64,000 bases of DNA, taken from NCBI RefSeq assembly GCF_000517445.1, contig NZ_CP006965.1:1526681-1590680 (forward strand). The letters run 5' to 3'. The DNA is from Thermococcus paralvinellae. Its GTDB lineage: Archaea > Methanobacteriota_B > Thermococci > Thermococcales > Thermococcaceae. Of this stretch, positions 7,552 through 17,143 are shown in pieces. The position numbers and the translations under genes were made by a program. The first letter of the stretch is position 1, and each line of letters opens with the position of its first letter. The notes beneath the pieces were generated by a model that ran no database searches, had not been told where the DNA came from, and was given only the letters and a program-made list of their open reading frames with translations.

Positions 7552-8400
7552 TTAGACTTTTATCTGCTCATATTTCTTTTTCATCAAAATTGCATCCCCT
7601 TCAATATTGGGACTTTCACTTATAACGACACCCTTCACCTTGAACTCTTTCAGTACTTTAAGTAAGTCCTCCCACCTCAAATCGCTCTCCTGAAGGTTCA
7701 AATGATGCTTTTCTCCCTTCTCTGTATAGTGAATTCCACTTACATGGATGTGCATGTTGTCTAAAGCTTCTCGCCCGAGTTCATGTTCAATCAGGGCAAG
7801 CATTTCACGCCACTCTTCTGCTGTATTGAGCTTTCCTTTGTGTCTTGCATGTGCATGTGCAAAGTCTATAGCCGGCAATACCATCTCTACATCCTGACTC
7901 AGCCTTATCAGCTCTCTGAGCTCACCAAACTGAGTTGGCTTTCCTGTGAGTTCTGGCCTTATCCAAATCTTTATTCCTTTGTCTTGGAGTTGCCTGACAA
8001 TATCCTTAATTTCATTTTTAATCTTTTCATACACCGTCTCCGGAGGTTGTTTGAGATAGTAACCAGCATGGAACACAACACTCCAACCTCCAGCTTCATG
8101 CAAACGTTCGGCACTTTGAATAATCCTCTTCTTGCTTGCCTCAACCTTGCTTTTCTCTGCAGCGTTGAGGTTTATGTAGTAGGGAGCATGAGCCGTTAAA
8201 AGAATATCGTGCTTCTGAGCAACATACTTTATCTTCTTCGCCAGTTCGGGGGAAATGTTCACTCCTCTCACAAACTCAAGTTCCATTGCATCCAGGCCAA
8301 GCTCTCTAACTCTTTGAATTCCAGTAATAGTTGAAGGTTTTGGTGTTGAGAGCGGAATCCCAGCTGTCCCAAACCTTAGTCTGTCTATCTTAATCTTCAT
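7552..8400 (-). CDS. nfo: Endonuclease IV-like AP endonuclease (xylose isomerase-like TIM barrel)
   Basis: A 282-residue TIM-barrel protein of the endonuclease IV / AP-endonuclease family 2, which cleaves 5' to abasic sites in base excision repair. Metal-ligand segments are visible in the expected order: MELEFV, LTAHAPYYINL, VVFHAGYY, IRPELTGK, AIDFAHAHAR, MHIHVSGI and VVISESP. Length is close to E. coli Nfo (285). Its promoter on the minus strand has a TATA box at about 8434-8441, overlapped by an 18-base palindrome (8419-8436), so regulated expression is likely. The ATG at 8400 follows GGTGGTGAG. Confidence 0.9.
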   Translation of the reverse strand: MKIKIDRLRFGTAGIPLSTPKPSTITGIQRVRELGLDAMELEFVRGVNISPELAKKIKYVAQKHDILLTAHAPYYINLNAAEKSKVEASKKRIIQSAERLHEAGGWSVVFHAGYYLKQPPETVYEKIKNEIKDIVRQLQDKGIKIWIRPELTGKPTQFGELRELIRLSQDVEMVLPAIDFAHAHARHKGKLNTAEEWREMLALIEHELGREALDNMHIHVSGIHYTEKGEKHHLNLQESDLRWEDLLKVLKEFKVKGVVISESPNIEGDAILMKKKYEQIKV

Positions 8401-8418
8401 CTCTCACCACCAATAGAA

Positions 8419-8436
8419 AATTAGGCTTTCCTAATT
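8419..8436 (-). promoter_or_regulatory. Palindromic operator at the nfo promoter
   Basis: AATTAGG-CTTT-CCTAATT is a perfect inverted repeat with 7-base arms. It overlaps the downstream edge of the TATA box (minus strand TTTATAAT) and extends toward the start site, the usual place for an archaeal repressor site. The TTAGG...CCTAA form resembles DtxR-family operators and the element upstream of the DtxR gene in this window. Confidence 0.55.
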
Positions 8437-8442
8437 ATAAAT

Positions 8443-9489
8443 TTATGGTTTATCTATGCTCGTGTTTAGGATTTTCTCAAGTTTTGAAAGTGATTCGTCC
8501 AATTCTTTCTCAAGCTCAAGTAACTTCTCCTTTAACTTCCTAATCCTTGCTTCTTTCTCAAGAATACGCTTTCTAATCCTTTCAATTTCATTCTCAATTT
8601 CTTTCTTTTCTTGAAGAATCTCCTCTCTCTTATGCTCAAGTCCCTCTAACTTCTTCTTTCTCTCCTGAATTTCTCTAGATTTAGACTCCAAATTTTCAAT
8701 AATCCAGTCTGCAGTTTGCTTATATTTCCCTTCCAGCTGTCCTCTAATTTTAATCAAAAAGCTTAAAAACTCTTCTGGATGCTCAATTCCATACGAACTG
8801 TCCTTTAAAATTTCATTAGCTGTTTTCTCACCTGTACGCATTCTCTTTATTGGTTTCTGGAGCTTTGAAATCTTCGAGCGGATTTCAATCTCATCTTTTG
8901 CAATCGAGGATTTGAGAGTTTTAATCTCAGATTCAATTTCTTCAAGTTCTTTGCTGAACTTCGCAGTTTTAAATTCCTTTTCTTTCTCTTTTAGCTCGGC
9001 TTTCAATGCCGATAAATCTCTTTCCTCCTTTTCAAGCTGCTTTTTAGTTACTTCAATGCTATTCAAAATAGAATCAAATTCAATTGAATCAATGCTGATT
9101 TCCGCTGTTCTCTTAATGTATTCTGTGTACTCCTCAGAAATTTCTTTTAGGATTTTGTTTATTGCATAAACTTCTTTTTCAAAGACTAGGAGGAGATACT
9201 TTCCGTGAGAAACATGGAACTTGGAGAGCTCAGGGAGAAACCTACCCAATTCATCAATGCTTTCAATTCTTTCAAGCGTTCTTCTCAATGTATCTACATA
9301 GCTCTTTCTTTCTCCCTCTACAACTTTCTTAATCCTGTCGTCGATCTTCTTGGGAATTTCTTTTCTTTCAAGCTTTTCAAGATTTTTCAAAATCTCACGT
9401 TTCTTTTTTAAAAATTTAGATGTATATTTTTCCTCAAGCTTCTTTCGTTCTTCTTCAACTTTCTTTTTTCTTTTCTCATACTCCTTCAA
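8443..9489 (-). CDS. Long coiled-coil protein of unknown function
   Basis: A 348-residue (minimum) highly charged protein dominated by Lys/Glu heptad-like repeats, with two long coiled-coil blocks (roughly the first 60 and last 100 residues). Between them is a less repetitive middle with FLPELSKFHVSHGKYLLLVFEKEVYAIN. No ATPase or other catalytic motif is seen. The frame is open to a TTG at 9549, giving 368 residues, but that would overlap the upstream DUF373 gene by 74 bases. The TTG at 9489, with GGAG 6 bases upstream and a 14-base overlap, seems more likely. There is no ATG near the start. It is the last gene of the leftward thiamine-binding-like / DUF373 / coiled-coil operon. Confidence 0.7.
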   Translation of the reverse strand: MKEYEKRKKKVEEERKKLEEKYTSKFLKKKREILKNLEKLERKEIPKKIDDRIKKVVEGERKSYVDTLRRTLERIESIDELGRFLPELSKFHVSHGKYLLLVFEKEVYAINKILKEISEEYTEYIKRTAEISIDSIEFDSILNSIEVTKKQLEKEERDLSALKAELKEKEKEFKTAKFSKELEEIESEIKTLKSSIAKDEIEIRSKISKLQKPIKRMRTGEKTANEILKDSSYGIEHPEEFLSFLIKIRGQLEGKYKQTADWIIENLESKSREIQERKKKLEGLEHKREEILQEKKEIENEIERIRKRILEKEARIRKLKEKLLELEKELDESLSKLEKILNTSIDKP

Positions 9490-10624
9490 CGCTTTCTCCA
9501 ATTTCAATTTTCTCCCATCCTTTAACTTTCTCCCTAAGGTAAATTCCAATTAAAGTTCCGACAACAACATCAGCTATTGCCATCACGACTTTTTTGATAA
9601 AGAATTGGAGCAAATATGGAGATACTGTGGACATTGCATAAAGGGTCGTTAAGTCAATAGTAATCCACAAAGCTGGAAGTAAAAGCAAACCAGTGATGTA
9701 GTACCAAATGTGAGAGTCTTTTCTTAGATATGCCTGTAAAATTCTTCCTAAAACCATTACGCCTAATCCAGTGACAAATGGGGTCTTTAATATATTCAGA
9801 TAGAGTAGGGCTGCGATTAATTGAGTACCAGGCAAACCACCAAGCTCTTCCATTGCTACATACTCCAAATTAAGGTACGCATTTATGGCACCTGCCACCA
9901 TTATCAACAAACCTGCTATAATTGATATGAACTCAATAAAACCTTTTGTTATTGTTTCTTTCAGAGAGACACGTATCCTAAAGCCCTTCGTAAAGAAATA
10001 GAAACCAACTATGAAGAGAATTGTGCCTGTAACTGTTGCTGAAACAATTTGAATGCTCTGGGGATACTTAACTGAGATAAGCTTAGCTATTCCATACAGA
10101 AGTAGAATTAAGCCGGGAATTCCTAAGACCACTTTAGCAACTTCTGGATCGCTGAGAATTTCCCTCAGGTATCTATATATTATGTAATAAGTAGTCTCAA
10201 TGCTCTCACTCTGCTTAACAACAATTCTACGTGAACTTATTATTGGGACTCTAGAGCTTAAAATTGGAAAAATCTGCTCATCTTCAGCCCCATCTGTGAC
10301 GGGAATAACACCATCAGCAGGAAAGACCTTCAGAACTTCATCAAGCTGTTTACTTAATTCTAAATCACTCTTTACCCCAACGTCATGATGACCAGTAATG
10401 AGAGCAACCTCAACGTCCTCAAATTCACTGCTCTCTTTAAGCTCATCACGGAGCTTAACAGCAGCGTAAACAACGTTGGCATCGCTGTCCTCAGGGTCAG
10501 CTAAGCTGAGCTTGAGAGCAGCATCTATACATGCATCTCGCCCAATAACCGGTCCTTTTACCCCGGCCTTAACACCAAAATCATCATCTCTATCAATTGC
10601 CAAAACTAAAACCCTAATATTCAA
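9476..10624 (-). CDS. DUF373 family membrane protein
   Basis: A 382-residue protein of the archaeal DUF373 family. Residues 1-160 form a soluble domain opening with VLVLAIDRDDDFGVKAGVKGPVIGR, with VALITGHHDVGVKSD and VIPVTDGAEDEQIFPIL, a Rossmann-like pattern. Residues 163-375 hold about six membrane helices. Function is unknown. The start is unusual: the frame begins with TTG at 10624, which overlaps the stop codon of the upstream gene, and AGGAGG lies only one base before it. Either initiation uses that TTG by coupling or a rare start is used slightly downstream. The 3' end overlaps the coiled-coil gene. Confidence 0.88.
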   Translation of the reverse strand: MNIRVLVLAIDRDDDFGVKAGVKGPVIGRDACIDAALKLSLADPEDSDANVVYAAVKLRDELKESSEFEDVEVALITGHHDVGVKSDLELSKQLDEVLKVFPADGVIPVTDGAEDEQIFPILSSRVPIISSRRIVVKQSESIETTYYIIYRYLREILSDPEVAKVVLGIPGLILLLYGIAKLISVKYPQSIQIVSATVTGTILFIVGFYFFTKGFRIRVSLKETITKGFIEFISIIAGLLIMVAGAINAYLNLEYVAMEELGGLPGTQLIAALLYLNILKTPFVTGLGVMVLGRILQAYLRKDSHIWYYITGLLLLPALWITIDLTTLYAMSTVSPYLLQFFIKKVVMAIADVVVGTLIGIYLREKVKGWEKIEIGESVEGV

Positions 10625-10923
10625 CCCTCCTGAGCTTTCTCTAACACTGACTTCACTTTATCTTCCATTTTAACCTTTTTATCTCTTCTGTCATCAATTC
10701 GAATTGTTGTTGAGACCCTTTTTGCCCCAAGCTTAAACATGAGCTCATGAGCCTCCTCAATTATTCTAAGACCTTCTGAAACTGTAGGAACTTCAATTAT
10801 AGTCCCCATAGGTGTCAGTTGATACTTTACACCCTTCTTCTCTAAAAGCTTTACTACTTCAGCAACGTACTTGCTCAGACTAAGCTCTCCAAGGGGTACT
10901 ATGACGAACTCTATGATTGCCAT
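10621..10923 (-). CDS. MTH1187/YkoF-like thiamine-binding family protein
   Basis: A 100-residue ferredoxin-like fold protein of the MTH1187 family (formerly DUF77), some members of which bind thiamine or hydroxymethylpyrimidine. Visible signatures are IEFVIVPLGE, YQLTPMGTIIEVP and HELMFKLGAKRVSTTIRIDDRRD. I chose the ATG at 10923 because GGGTG lies 6 bases before it; a GTG at 10932 would overlap that site. It leads a compact leftward operon with DUF373 and the coiled-coil gene. Ligand binding is inferred from the family only. Confidence 0.88.
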   Translation of the reverse strand: MAIIEFVIVPLGELSLSKYVAEVVKLLEKKGVKYQLTPMGTIIEVPTVSEGLRIIEEAHELMFKLGAKRVSTTIRIDDRRDKKVKMEDKVKSVLEKAQEG

Positions 10924-11017
10924 TTTCGACACCCAACTAAGTTAGGCTCGACAATTTTTTAAGCTTTGCGCAACACCTTAAAATACTCCAAAGACGTAAG
11001 AAAATGTGGTGAGGAAT

Positions 11018-11644
11018 ATGTACAAAATCAAAGATGAGTGGGGAGAGTTTCTAGTTAAGCTCGCAAGGAGAGCAATTGAAGAGTATTTAAAGAGTGGAAA
11101 AATTATTAAACCTCCAAAAGACACTCCAGAAGATCTTTGGGAAAAGATGGGAGTTTTTGTCACTCTCAATCGTTATGGTGTTCCAAAGCAGACGGCACTC
11201 AGGGGATGTATTGGATTTCCCTTGCCAATCTATCCCCTCGTTGAAGCTACAATAAAAGCGGCTATATATGCAGCTGTTGAAGACCCTCGCTTTCCTCCGG
11301 TAACTTTGGACGAGATGGACAACATAACAGTTGAAGTCAGTGTTTTAACTCCTCCCGAGTTAATTGAAGGGCCTCCAGAAGAAAGACCAAAGAAAATTAA
11401 AGTGGGACGAGATGGTTTGATAATTGAAAAGGGCATCTATTCAGGACTTTTGCTACCCCAAGTACCTATTGAATGGGGCTGGGATGAGGAAGAATTTTTA
11501 GCAGAAACCTGCTGGAAGGCTGGTCTGCCTCCAGACTGCTGGCTTGATCCAGATACAAAGGTTTACAAATTCACAGCGGAGATATTTGAGGAGGAATACC
11601 CAAGAGGTCCCGTGAAGAGGAAGCCATTAGTCCCTGAGGAGTAA
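11018..11644 (+). CDS. AMMECR1 domain protein (TIGR00296 family)
   Basis: A 208-residue protein of the universally found AMMECR1 family. The signature LRGCIGFPLPIYPL and the segment DPRFPPVTLDEMDNITVEVSVLTPPE are clear, as is the C-terminal ETCWKAGLPPDCWLDP. Biochemical function is not settled; archaeal members are often encoded near Memo-like or radical SAM genes, which are not present here. The ATG at 11018 follows GGTGAGGAAT; the GTG at 11006 lies upstream of that site. It is monocistronic, with its end 6 bases from the convergent RNA methyltransferase gene. Confidence 0.93.
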   Translation: MYKIKDEWGEFLVKLARRAIEEYLKSGKIIKPPKDTPEDLWEKMGVFVTLNRYGVPKQTALRGCIGFPLPIYPLVEATIKAAIYAAVEDPRFPPVTLDEMDNITVEVSVLTPPELIEGPPEERPKKIKVGRDGLIIEKGIYSGLLLPQVPIEWGWDEEEFLAETCWKAGLPPDCWLDPDTKVYKFTAEIFEEEYPRGPVKRKPLVPEE

Positions 11645-11650
11645 TTTGCG

Positions 11651-13006
11651 TTATTCTTTCTTCAATTTCGCAATGAAAAAGCTGTTGCAGTCGTGCAGAT
11701 GAGTCCAAGCTCTGAAAACTTTATCTCCAATCTCTAAAAAGCCCCTTTCACCCCAGCTAAAGGGATAATTGACCAACTCAAAACCCACCTTGTTTATTGC
11801 ATATTTAACGTTCTCTTCATTTTCATCAATTCTGATTGAGCAGGTTGAGTAAGTCATCTCCCCACCAACCCTTAGGTTGCGATAAGCATTCCTCAGCATC
11901 GCTTTCTGCACTTGGATAACCCTCTGGATTTTCTTCTCATCAAAGCGCCACTTCACCTCTGGGAACTGTCTGTAAGTGCCCGAACTTGAGCACGGAGCAT
12001 CAAGGATAATTTTATCAAACTCCTCTTTATCCTTGAATTTCATCCCATCAGCATGAACAAGCTTAACATTTGTAACTCCCAGGATCTTCATCTTCTCACG
12101 CATTTTGTTGAGCCTTTCTAAAGAATAATCAACAGCTATTATCTCCCCCGTGTTTTCCATCAGGTGAGCAACATGGAATGTTTTGCTACCTGGAGCAGCT
12201 GCCAAATCCAAAATCTTCTCACCTTTTTCTGGGCTTAAAACATGAGCAACATAAGCTGAAGCTAAGTCTTGAATGACAAAGTAGCCTTGCTTGTACCATT
12301 CAAGCCTCGTAATTGGAGTCTTGTATTCTAAAATCTTGAGAACGTCATCAACTGGAGTTCTAGCAACCCTAACATTGTGCTCCTGCAAATAATCAGCTAA
12401 GCTATCAATATCAGTCTTGAGAGGATTCACCCTCACATAGTAGCGCTGAGCTCTGTTATTGCTCAACATCAGTCTTACTGCATCTTCATAGCCAAGCAAC
12501 TCAATTGCATATTCAACGTACCATCTTGGATGGGAGAACTTAACACTTAAATACTCAATCCTGTCCTTCTCTTTCAGCTTTTTCAAAGCTTTTTCGAGAT
12601 TAAAATTCTCCACTTCTCTAAGCAAAGCATTCACAAACTTAGCCTTTGCCAAATCATACTTCTCCTTAACAGCCCTAACAACGGAATCAGTAGCAATGGC
12701 AGGATTAACTCCCTTGAACTTCATTTCAAAAACGCCGATTCTGATTAAATTGGCCAAATAAAGATCCAAATCCTCAATTTTTGAGCCTTTGAGAACAGAG
12801 TTCACTATGAAGTCAATTTTCTTTCTCCATTTTTCAATTTCAAATACATAAGCATGAGCCAGTCCGCGGGCTTTTTCCCTATCTCTTCCGCTAACTCGCT
12901 TAAAAACCCTCTCAAGAGCATTTTTTGAAGAGAGCTCACGCTCATCAATTAATGTTAGTATGTCAGCTATGAGCTCGTGAAGAGTTATGCGATAAAACAG
13001 CTCCAT
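11651..13006 (-). CDS. NOL1/NOP2/Sun-type RNA m5C methyltransferase with NusB-like N-terminal domain
   Basis: A 451-residue SAM-dependent methyltransferase forming 5-methylcytosine in tRNA or rRNA. The first 150 residues resemble the NusB/RsmB N-terminal helical domain; a linker with YYVRVNPLKT follows; the catalytic domain has LDLAAAPGSKTFH (SAM motif I), LDAPCSSSGTYR (motif IV with PC) and YSTCSIRIDENEENV (motif VI catalytic Cys). I favour the ATG at 13006. A TATA-like TTTTTAAAC lies about 25-30 bases upstream and no ribosome binding site is seen, which fits a leaderless mRNA. A longer form starting at 13066 is possible. The RNA target is not determined. Confidence 0.9.
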   Translation of the reverse strand: MELFYRITLHELIADILTLIDERELSSKNALERVFKRVSGRDREKARGLAHAYVFEIEKWRKKIDFIVNSVLKGSKIEDLDLYLANLIRIGVFEMKFKGVNPAIATDSVVRAVKEKYDLAKAKFVNALLREVENFNLEKALKKLKEKDRIEYLSVKFSHPRWYVEYAIELLGYEDAVRLMLSNNRAQRYYVRVNPLKTDIDSLADYLQEHNVRVARTPVDDVLKILEYKTPITRLEWYKQGYFVIQDLASAYVAHVLSPEKGEKILDLAAAPGSKTFHVAHLMENTGEIIAVDYSLERLNKMREKMKILGVTNVKLVHADGMKFKDKEEFDKIILDAPCSSSGTYRQFPEVKWRFDEKKIQRVIQVQKAMLRNAYRNLRVGGEMTYSTCSIRIDENEENVKYAINKVGFELVNYPFSWGERGFLEIGDKVFRAWTHLHDCNSFFIAKLKKE

Positions 13007-13088
13007 GCTCTTAGCTTCGATGGAGAGTTTAAAAATTTGGTGGAAAATTTTATCTAAAATGGGCATGTATTTTTAAAAGGGTGAAATT

Positions 13089-16000
13089 ATGATTCTCGAT
13101 ACTGACTACATCACGAAAGATGGAAAGCCAATAATCAGAATTTTCAAGAAGGAAAATGGTGAGTTTAAAATAGAGCTTGATAGGGACTTCCAGCCTTACA
13201 TTTACGCTCTTCTTGAAGATGATGAGGCTATTGAAGAGGTTAAAAAGATAACAACAAAGAGAGGAAATAAAATTGTCAGAGTTTTGAAAGCTGAAAAAGT
13301 TCAGAAGAAATTTTTGGGAAGACCAATAGAGGCGTGGAAACTAATTTTTGAGCATCCACAAGACGTTCCAGCGATTAGAGAAAAAATAAGGGAGCATCCA
13401 AAAGTAATCGACATTTTTGAGTATGACATTCCTTTTGCAAAGCGCTATCTCATTGATAAGGGCTTAATCCCGATGGAAGGAGAGGAAGAACTTAAACTTC
13501 TTGCCTTCGATATAGAAACATTTTACCACGAAGGAGAGCAGTTTGGAGAAGGGGAAATAATAATGATTAGCTATGCTGACGAGAACGAAGCAAAAGTAAT
13601 TACTTGGAAAAAGATTGATCTGCCATATGTCGAGGTTGTTTCCAGCGAGAGGGAGATGATAAAGCGCTTTATTCAAATTATCAGAGAGAAAGATCCAGAT
13701 GTTCTCATAACTTATAACGGAGACAACTTTGATCTGCCGTATTTAATCAAGAGGGCCCAGAAATTAGGACTGAGACTGTTCATTTCAAGGGATAAGGAAC
13801 ATCCAGAACCAAAAATACAGAGAATGGGTGACAGGTTCGCTGTTGAAATCAAGGGAAGAATACACTTCGACCTCTTTCCAGTTGTAAGGAGAACAATAAA
13901 CTTGCCAACATACACCCTAGAGGCAGTGTATGAAGCAGTCTTAGGAAAGAAGAAAACCAAACTTGAGGCTGCTGAGATAACTGCAATCTGGGAAAGCGAG
14001 GAAGGAATGAAAGAGCTTGCAAAATACTCAATGGAAGATGCTAAAGCAACCTATGAACTGGGTAAAGAGTTTTTCCCAATGGAAGCAGAGTTAGCGAGGT
14101 TAATCGGGCAAAGTGTTTGGGATGTTTCCCGTTCGAGCACAGGCAACTTGGTTGAGTGGTTTTTACTCAGGATTGCCTATCAGAGAAACGAACTTGCTCC
14201 GAACAAGCCAAGTGACGAGGAGTATCAGAGAAGATTGAGGACAACATATCTCGGGGGCTACGTTAAAGAGCCTGAAAGAGGACTATGGGGAAACATCGTA
14301 TATTTAGATTTCAAAGCTCTATACCCCTCAATCATAGTTACACATAACGTTTCGCCTGATACCCTCCAAAGAGAAGGTTGTAAAAACTATGATGTTGCTC
14401 CGATTGTTGGGTATAAGTTCTGCAAAGATTTCAAAGGCTTCATACCATCTATCCTTGAAGAGCTCATCGAAACAAGAACAAAGATAAAGAAGGAGATGAA
14501 AGCTACAATTGATCCAGTAAAAAAGAAGATGCTTGATTACAGACAGAAGGCAGTGAAGCTTTTAGCAAACAGCATACTTCCAAATGAATGGATTTTTGTA
14601 CTTGAAAACGGTCACCCAAGATTCCTCCCCATTGGGGAGCTTGTCGACAGGAGGATGGAAGCCAATTCCGAAAAAGTAAAGATAGTCGATGGAAGTGAAG
14701 TTCTCGAAGTTTCAAGCCTCTGGACAATCTCATTTGATAGGAGTTCCAAAAAAGCCCGTCTCTCAAAGATTAAAGCGATGATAAGACACAGGTACAAAGG
14801 AAAGGCATACAAGATAACGCTCAGCTCAGGAAGGAGCATCAAGATAACTCAAGGACACAGTCTATTTACGGTTAAAGGAAGTGAAATCAGGGAGGTAACT
14901 GGAGATGAACTTAAAGAGGGGGATGTGATCATCATTCCTAAGAGGTTCAAGGTCAATGGGAGAGAGATGTTCGTAATTCTGCCTCGTTTATTTGCTTTGC
15001 TTCCATCCGAAGATACGGAAGATATAATTCTCACAATTCCTGCCAAAGGCAGAAAGAACTTCTTCAGAGGAATGCTCAGAGCTTTGAGGTGGATTTTTGG
15101 TGAAGAAGAAAAAAGGATTAGAACGTTCAATCGCTATCTGTTTCACCTTGAAGAACTTGGCTTCGTAACGATTAAGCCGAGAGGATTCGAAGTAATTAAC
15201 TGGGAAGGATTAAAGAAGTACAAAAGGTTATATGAAATACTGAACCAGAAAGCAAAATACAACGGCAATAAGGGTGAGTACTTCATAAGATTCAACGATT
15301 TGAGAGATGTCATTGAAGAGTTCCCGCTTGAAGAGCTTGCTGAATGGAAGATTGGAACTTTAAACGGCTTCCGAATGAAGAGTATAGTAAAACTTGACAA
15401 GCACTTTGCAAGATTTTTGGGATACTACGTGAGTGAAGGATCAGCAAGGATGCAAAGAAACCAGAGAGGAGGATTCAGCTATACCGTGAGACTCTACAAC
15501 GAAAATGAAGAAATTCTGAGGGATATGGAACACGTCTCTAAAGTTCTCTTTGGTGAAGTCAAGAAGACTGAGAAATATGTGGAGATTTCAAAGAAAGTCG
15601 TGTACTTAATTGTCAAAGCTATGTGCGGAATTGGTGCAGAAAATAAGAGAATACCAGAGCCAATCTTCCTTGCACCAGAAGAGCTAAGATGGGAGTTCTT
15701 GCATGCGTATTTCCTTGGTGACGGAGATGTCCATCCAAGCAAAAGACTAAGGCTGTCCACAAAAAGTGAGCTCTTAGCCAATCAGCTTGTGTTTCTCCTC
15801 AACAGTCTTGGAATTTCATCAATAAAGCTCGGTTTTGACAGCGGAGTTTACAGAATTTACATCAATGAAGACCTGCCATTCCTGAGAACTGGAAGACAGA
15901 AAAACAGCTATTACTCAAACCTAATTCCAAAAGAAGTTTTGGAGGCAGTGTTTGGAAAGAGATTTCAGAAGAACATGAGCTTTGCAAAATTCAAGGAGTT

Positions 16001-17033
16001 AGTTGAAAAAGGAGAACTTGATTGGGAGAAAGCAAGGCTTATAGAGTGGCTCATTGAGGGTGATCTAGCATTAGATAGGGTAGAAAGTGTTGAGGAATTC
16101 CCCTATGAGGGATACGTCTACGATTTGAGTGTCGAAGAGGATGAAAACTTTTTAGCAGGTTTTGGCTGGCTCTATGCCCACAACAGCTTCTACGGTTATA
16201 TGGGCTATCCAAAGGCAAGATGGTATTCAAAAGAGTGTGCTGAGAGCGTAACGGCATGGGGAAGAACATACATAGAAATGACGATTAAAGAAATAGAAGA
16301 AAAATTCGGGTTTAAAGTTCTATATGCAGACACAGATGGTTTATACGCCACAATACCTGGCACCAATGCCGAAACTATCAAAAAGAAGGCTAAAGAATTC
16401 TTAAAATACATCAACTCTAAACTCCCTGGATTGCTAGAGCTTGAGTATGAAGGATTTTACGTGAGAGGATTCTTCGTTACAAAGAAGAGGTATGCGCTGA
16501 TAGACGAAGAAGGTAAGATAATCACAAGGGGACTCGAGGTTGTGAGAAGGGACTGGAGCGAGATAGCAAAGGAAACCCAAGCCAAAGTTTTAGAGGCAAT
16601 TCTGAAGGATGGTAGTATTGAGAAAGCTGTTGAAATAGTCAAGAAGGTGGTCGAGGATTTAGCAAAATACAAAGTTCCGCTTGAAAAGCTCGTGATACAC
16701 GAGCAGATAACAAAAAGTTTAGATGAATATAAAGCCACTGGACCACATGTGGCAGTTGCAAAGAGGCTCAAAGCCAGAGGGGTTAAAGTGAGACCAGGAA
16801 TGATAATCAGCTATATAATCCTCAAGGGAGACAAAAAGATAAGCGAAAGAGCCATTCTGCTGAGTGAGTACGATCCAAAGAAGCACAAGTACGACCCAGA
16901 TTATTACATCGAACACCAAGTTCTGCCAGCAGTTTTGAGGATTTTGGAAGCTTTCGGATATAGGAAGGAGGATTTAAGATATCAGAAGACTAAGCAGCTT
17001 GGATTGGGAGCTTGGCTGAATGTTAAGAAATGA
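13089..17033 (+). CDS. polB: Family B DNA polymerase precursor with one intein
   Basis: A 1314-residue precursor; removing the 538-residue intein leaves a 776-residue replicative/repair polymerase of the Pfu/KOD/Vent type. Exonuclease motifs are LLAFDIETF (Asp141/Glu143), [11 protein letters not shown] and [13 protein letters not shown]. Polymerase motif A is [11 protein letters not shown]. Motif B (KAVKLLAN...SFYGYMG) is split by the intein. Motif C is [10 protein letters not shown]. The N-terminal domain should include the uracil-sensing pocket of Thermococcales PolB. The intein sites in motif A and motif C, used in some relatives, are empty here. The ATG at 13089 follows GGGTGA. The C-extein runs unbroken to TGA at 17033, which abuts the ribosome binding site of a 29-codon microgene. 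Confidence 0.97.
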   Translation: MILDTDYITKDGKPIIRIFKKENGEFKIELDRDFQPYIYALLEDDEAIEEVKKITTKRGNKIVRVLKAEKVQKKFLGRPIEAWKLIFEHPQDVPAIREKIREHPKVIDIFEYDIPFAKRYLIDKGLIPMEGEEELKLLAFDIETFYHEGEQFGEGEIIMISYADENEAKVITWKKIDLPYVEVVSSEREMIKRFIQIIREKDPDVLITYNGDNFDLPYLIKRAQKLGLRLFISRDKEHPEPKIQRMGDRFAVEIKGRIHFDLFPVVRRTINLPTYTLEAVYEAVLGKKKTKLEAAEITAIWESEEGMKELAKYSMEDAKATYELGKEFFPMEAELARLIGQSVWDVSRSSTGNLVEWFLLRIAYQRNELAPNKPSDEEYQRRLRTTYLGGYVKEPERGLWGNIVYLDFKALYPSIIVTHNVSPDTLQREGCKNYDVAPIVGYKFCKDFKGFIPSILEELIETRTKIKKEMKATIDPVKKKMLDYRQKAVKLLANSILPNEWIFVLENGHPRFLPIGELVDRRMEANSEKVKIVDGSEVLEVSSLWTISFDRSSKKARLSKIKAMIRHRYKGKAYKITLSSGRSIKITQGHSLFTVKGSEIREVTGDELKEGDVIIIPKRFKVNGREMFVILPRLFALLPSEDTEDIILTIPAKGRKNFFRGMLRALRWIFGEEEKRIRTFNRYLFHLEELGFVTIKPRGFEVINWEGLKKYKRLYEILNQKAKYNGNKGEYFIRFNDLRDVIEEFPLEELAEWKIGTLNGFRMKSIVKLDKHFARFLGYYVSEGSARMQRNQRGGFSYTVRLYNENEEILRDMEHVSKVLFGEVKKTEKYVEISKKVVYLIVKAMCGIGAENKRIPEPIFLAPEELRWEFLHAYFLGDGDVHPSKRLRLSTKSELLANQLVFLLNSLGISSIKLGFDSGVYRIYINEDLPFLRTGRQKNSYYSNLIPKEVLEAVFGKRFQKNMSFAKFKELVEKGELDWEKARLIEWLIEGDLALDRVESVEEFPYEGYVYDLSVEEDENFLAGFGWLYAHNSFYGYMGYPKARWYSKECAESVTAWGRTYIEMTIKEIEEKFGFKVLYADTDGLYATIPGTNAETIKKKAKEFLKYINSKLPGLLELEYEGFYVRGFFVTKKRYALIDEEGKIITRGLEVVRRDWSEIAKETQAKVLEAILKDGSIEKAVEIVKKVVEDLAKYKVPLEKLVIHEQITKSLDEYKATGPHVAVAKRLKARGVKVRPGMIISYIILKGDKKISERAILLSEYDPKKHKYDPDYYIEHQVLPAVLRILEAFGYRKEDLRYQKTKQLGLGAWLNVKK
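14571..16184 (+). mobile_element. Intein with LAGLIDADG homing endonuclease (pol-b site)
   Basis: A 538-residue intein occupies precursor residues 495-1032, inserted in the motif B sequence between LLAN and SFYGYMG. It begins with Ser (SILPNEWIF) and ends with the splice motif LYAHN, followed by Ser+1 of the C-extein. Splicing blocks are recognisable: GHSLF (block B, His) and [22 protein letters not shown] (blocks F and G). Two LAGLIDADG-type motifs, [10 protein letters not shown] and [12 protein letters not shown], keep their acidic residues, so the homing endonuclease may be active. Size and position match the known Thermococcales pol-b inteins. Confidence 0.95.
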
Positions 17034-17042
17034 GGTGATTCA

Positions 17043-17132
17043 ATGAAGGAGGATGAGCAGAGAAAAAGAGAATTAAAGATTCCAAAGAGTTCTTCAGCCT
17101 ACACTTTTTATCGCCCTAAAGTAAACTACTGA
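17043..17132 (+). CDS. 29-residue microprotein downstream of polB
   Basis: A short reading frame, ATG at 17043 to TGA at 17130-17132, encoding 29 residues: MKEDEQRKRELKIPKSSSAY then TFYRPKVNY. A textbook ribosome binding site (GAGGTGATTCA) lies directly before the ATG and overlaps the polB stop region, so the gene would be cotranscribed and coupled with polB. The product is basic, hydrophilic and rich in Lys/Arg with an aromatic tail. It does not contain a canonical PCNA-binding box. I do not recognise it. Support is the strong initiation site and operon position only. Confidence 0.5.
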   Translation: MKEDEQRKRELKIPKSSSAYTFYRPKVNY

Positions 17133-17143
17133 GAATTCAGAAC

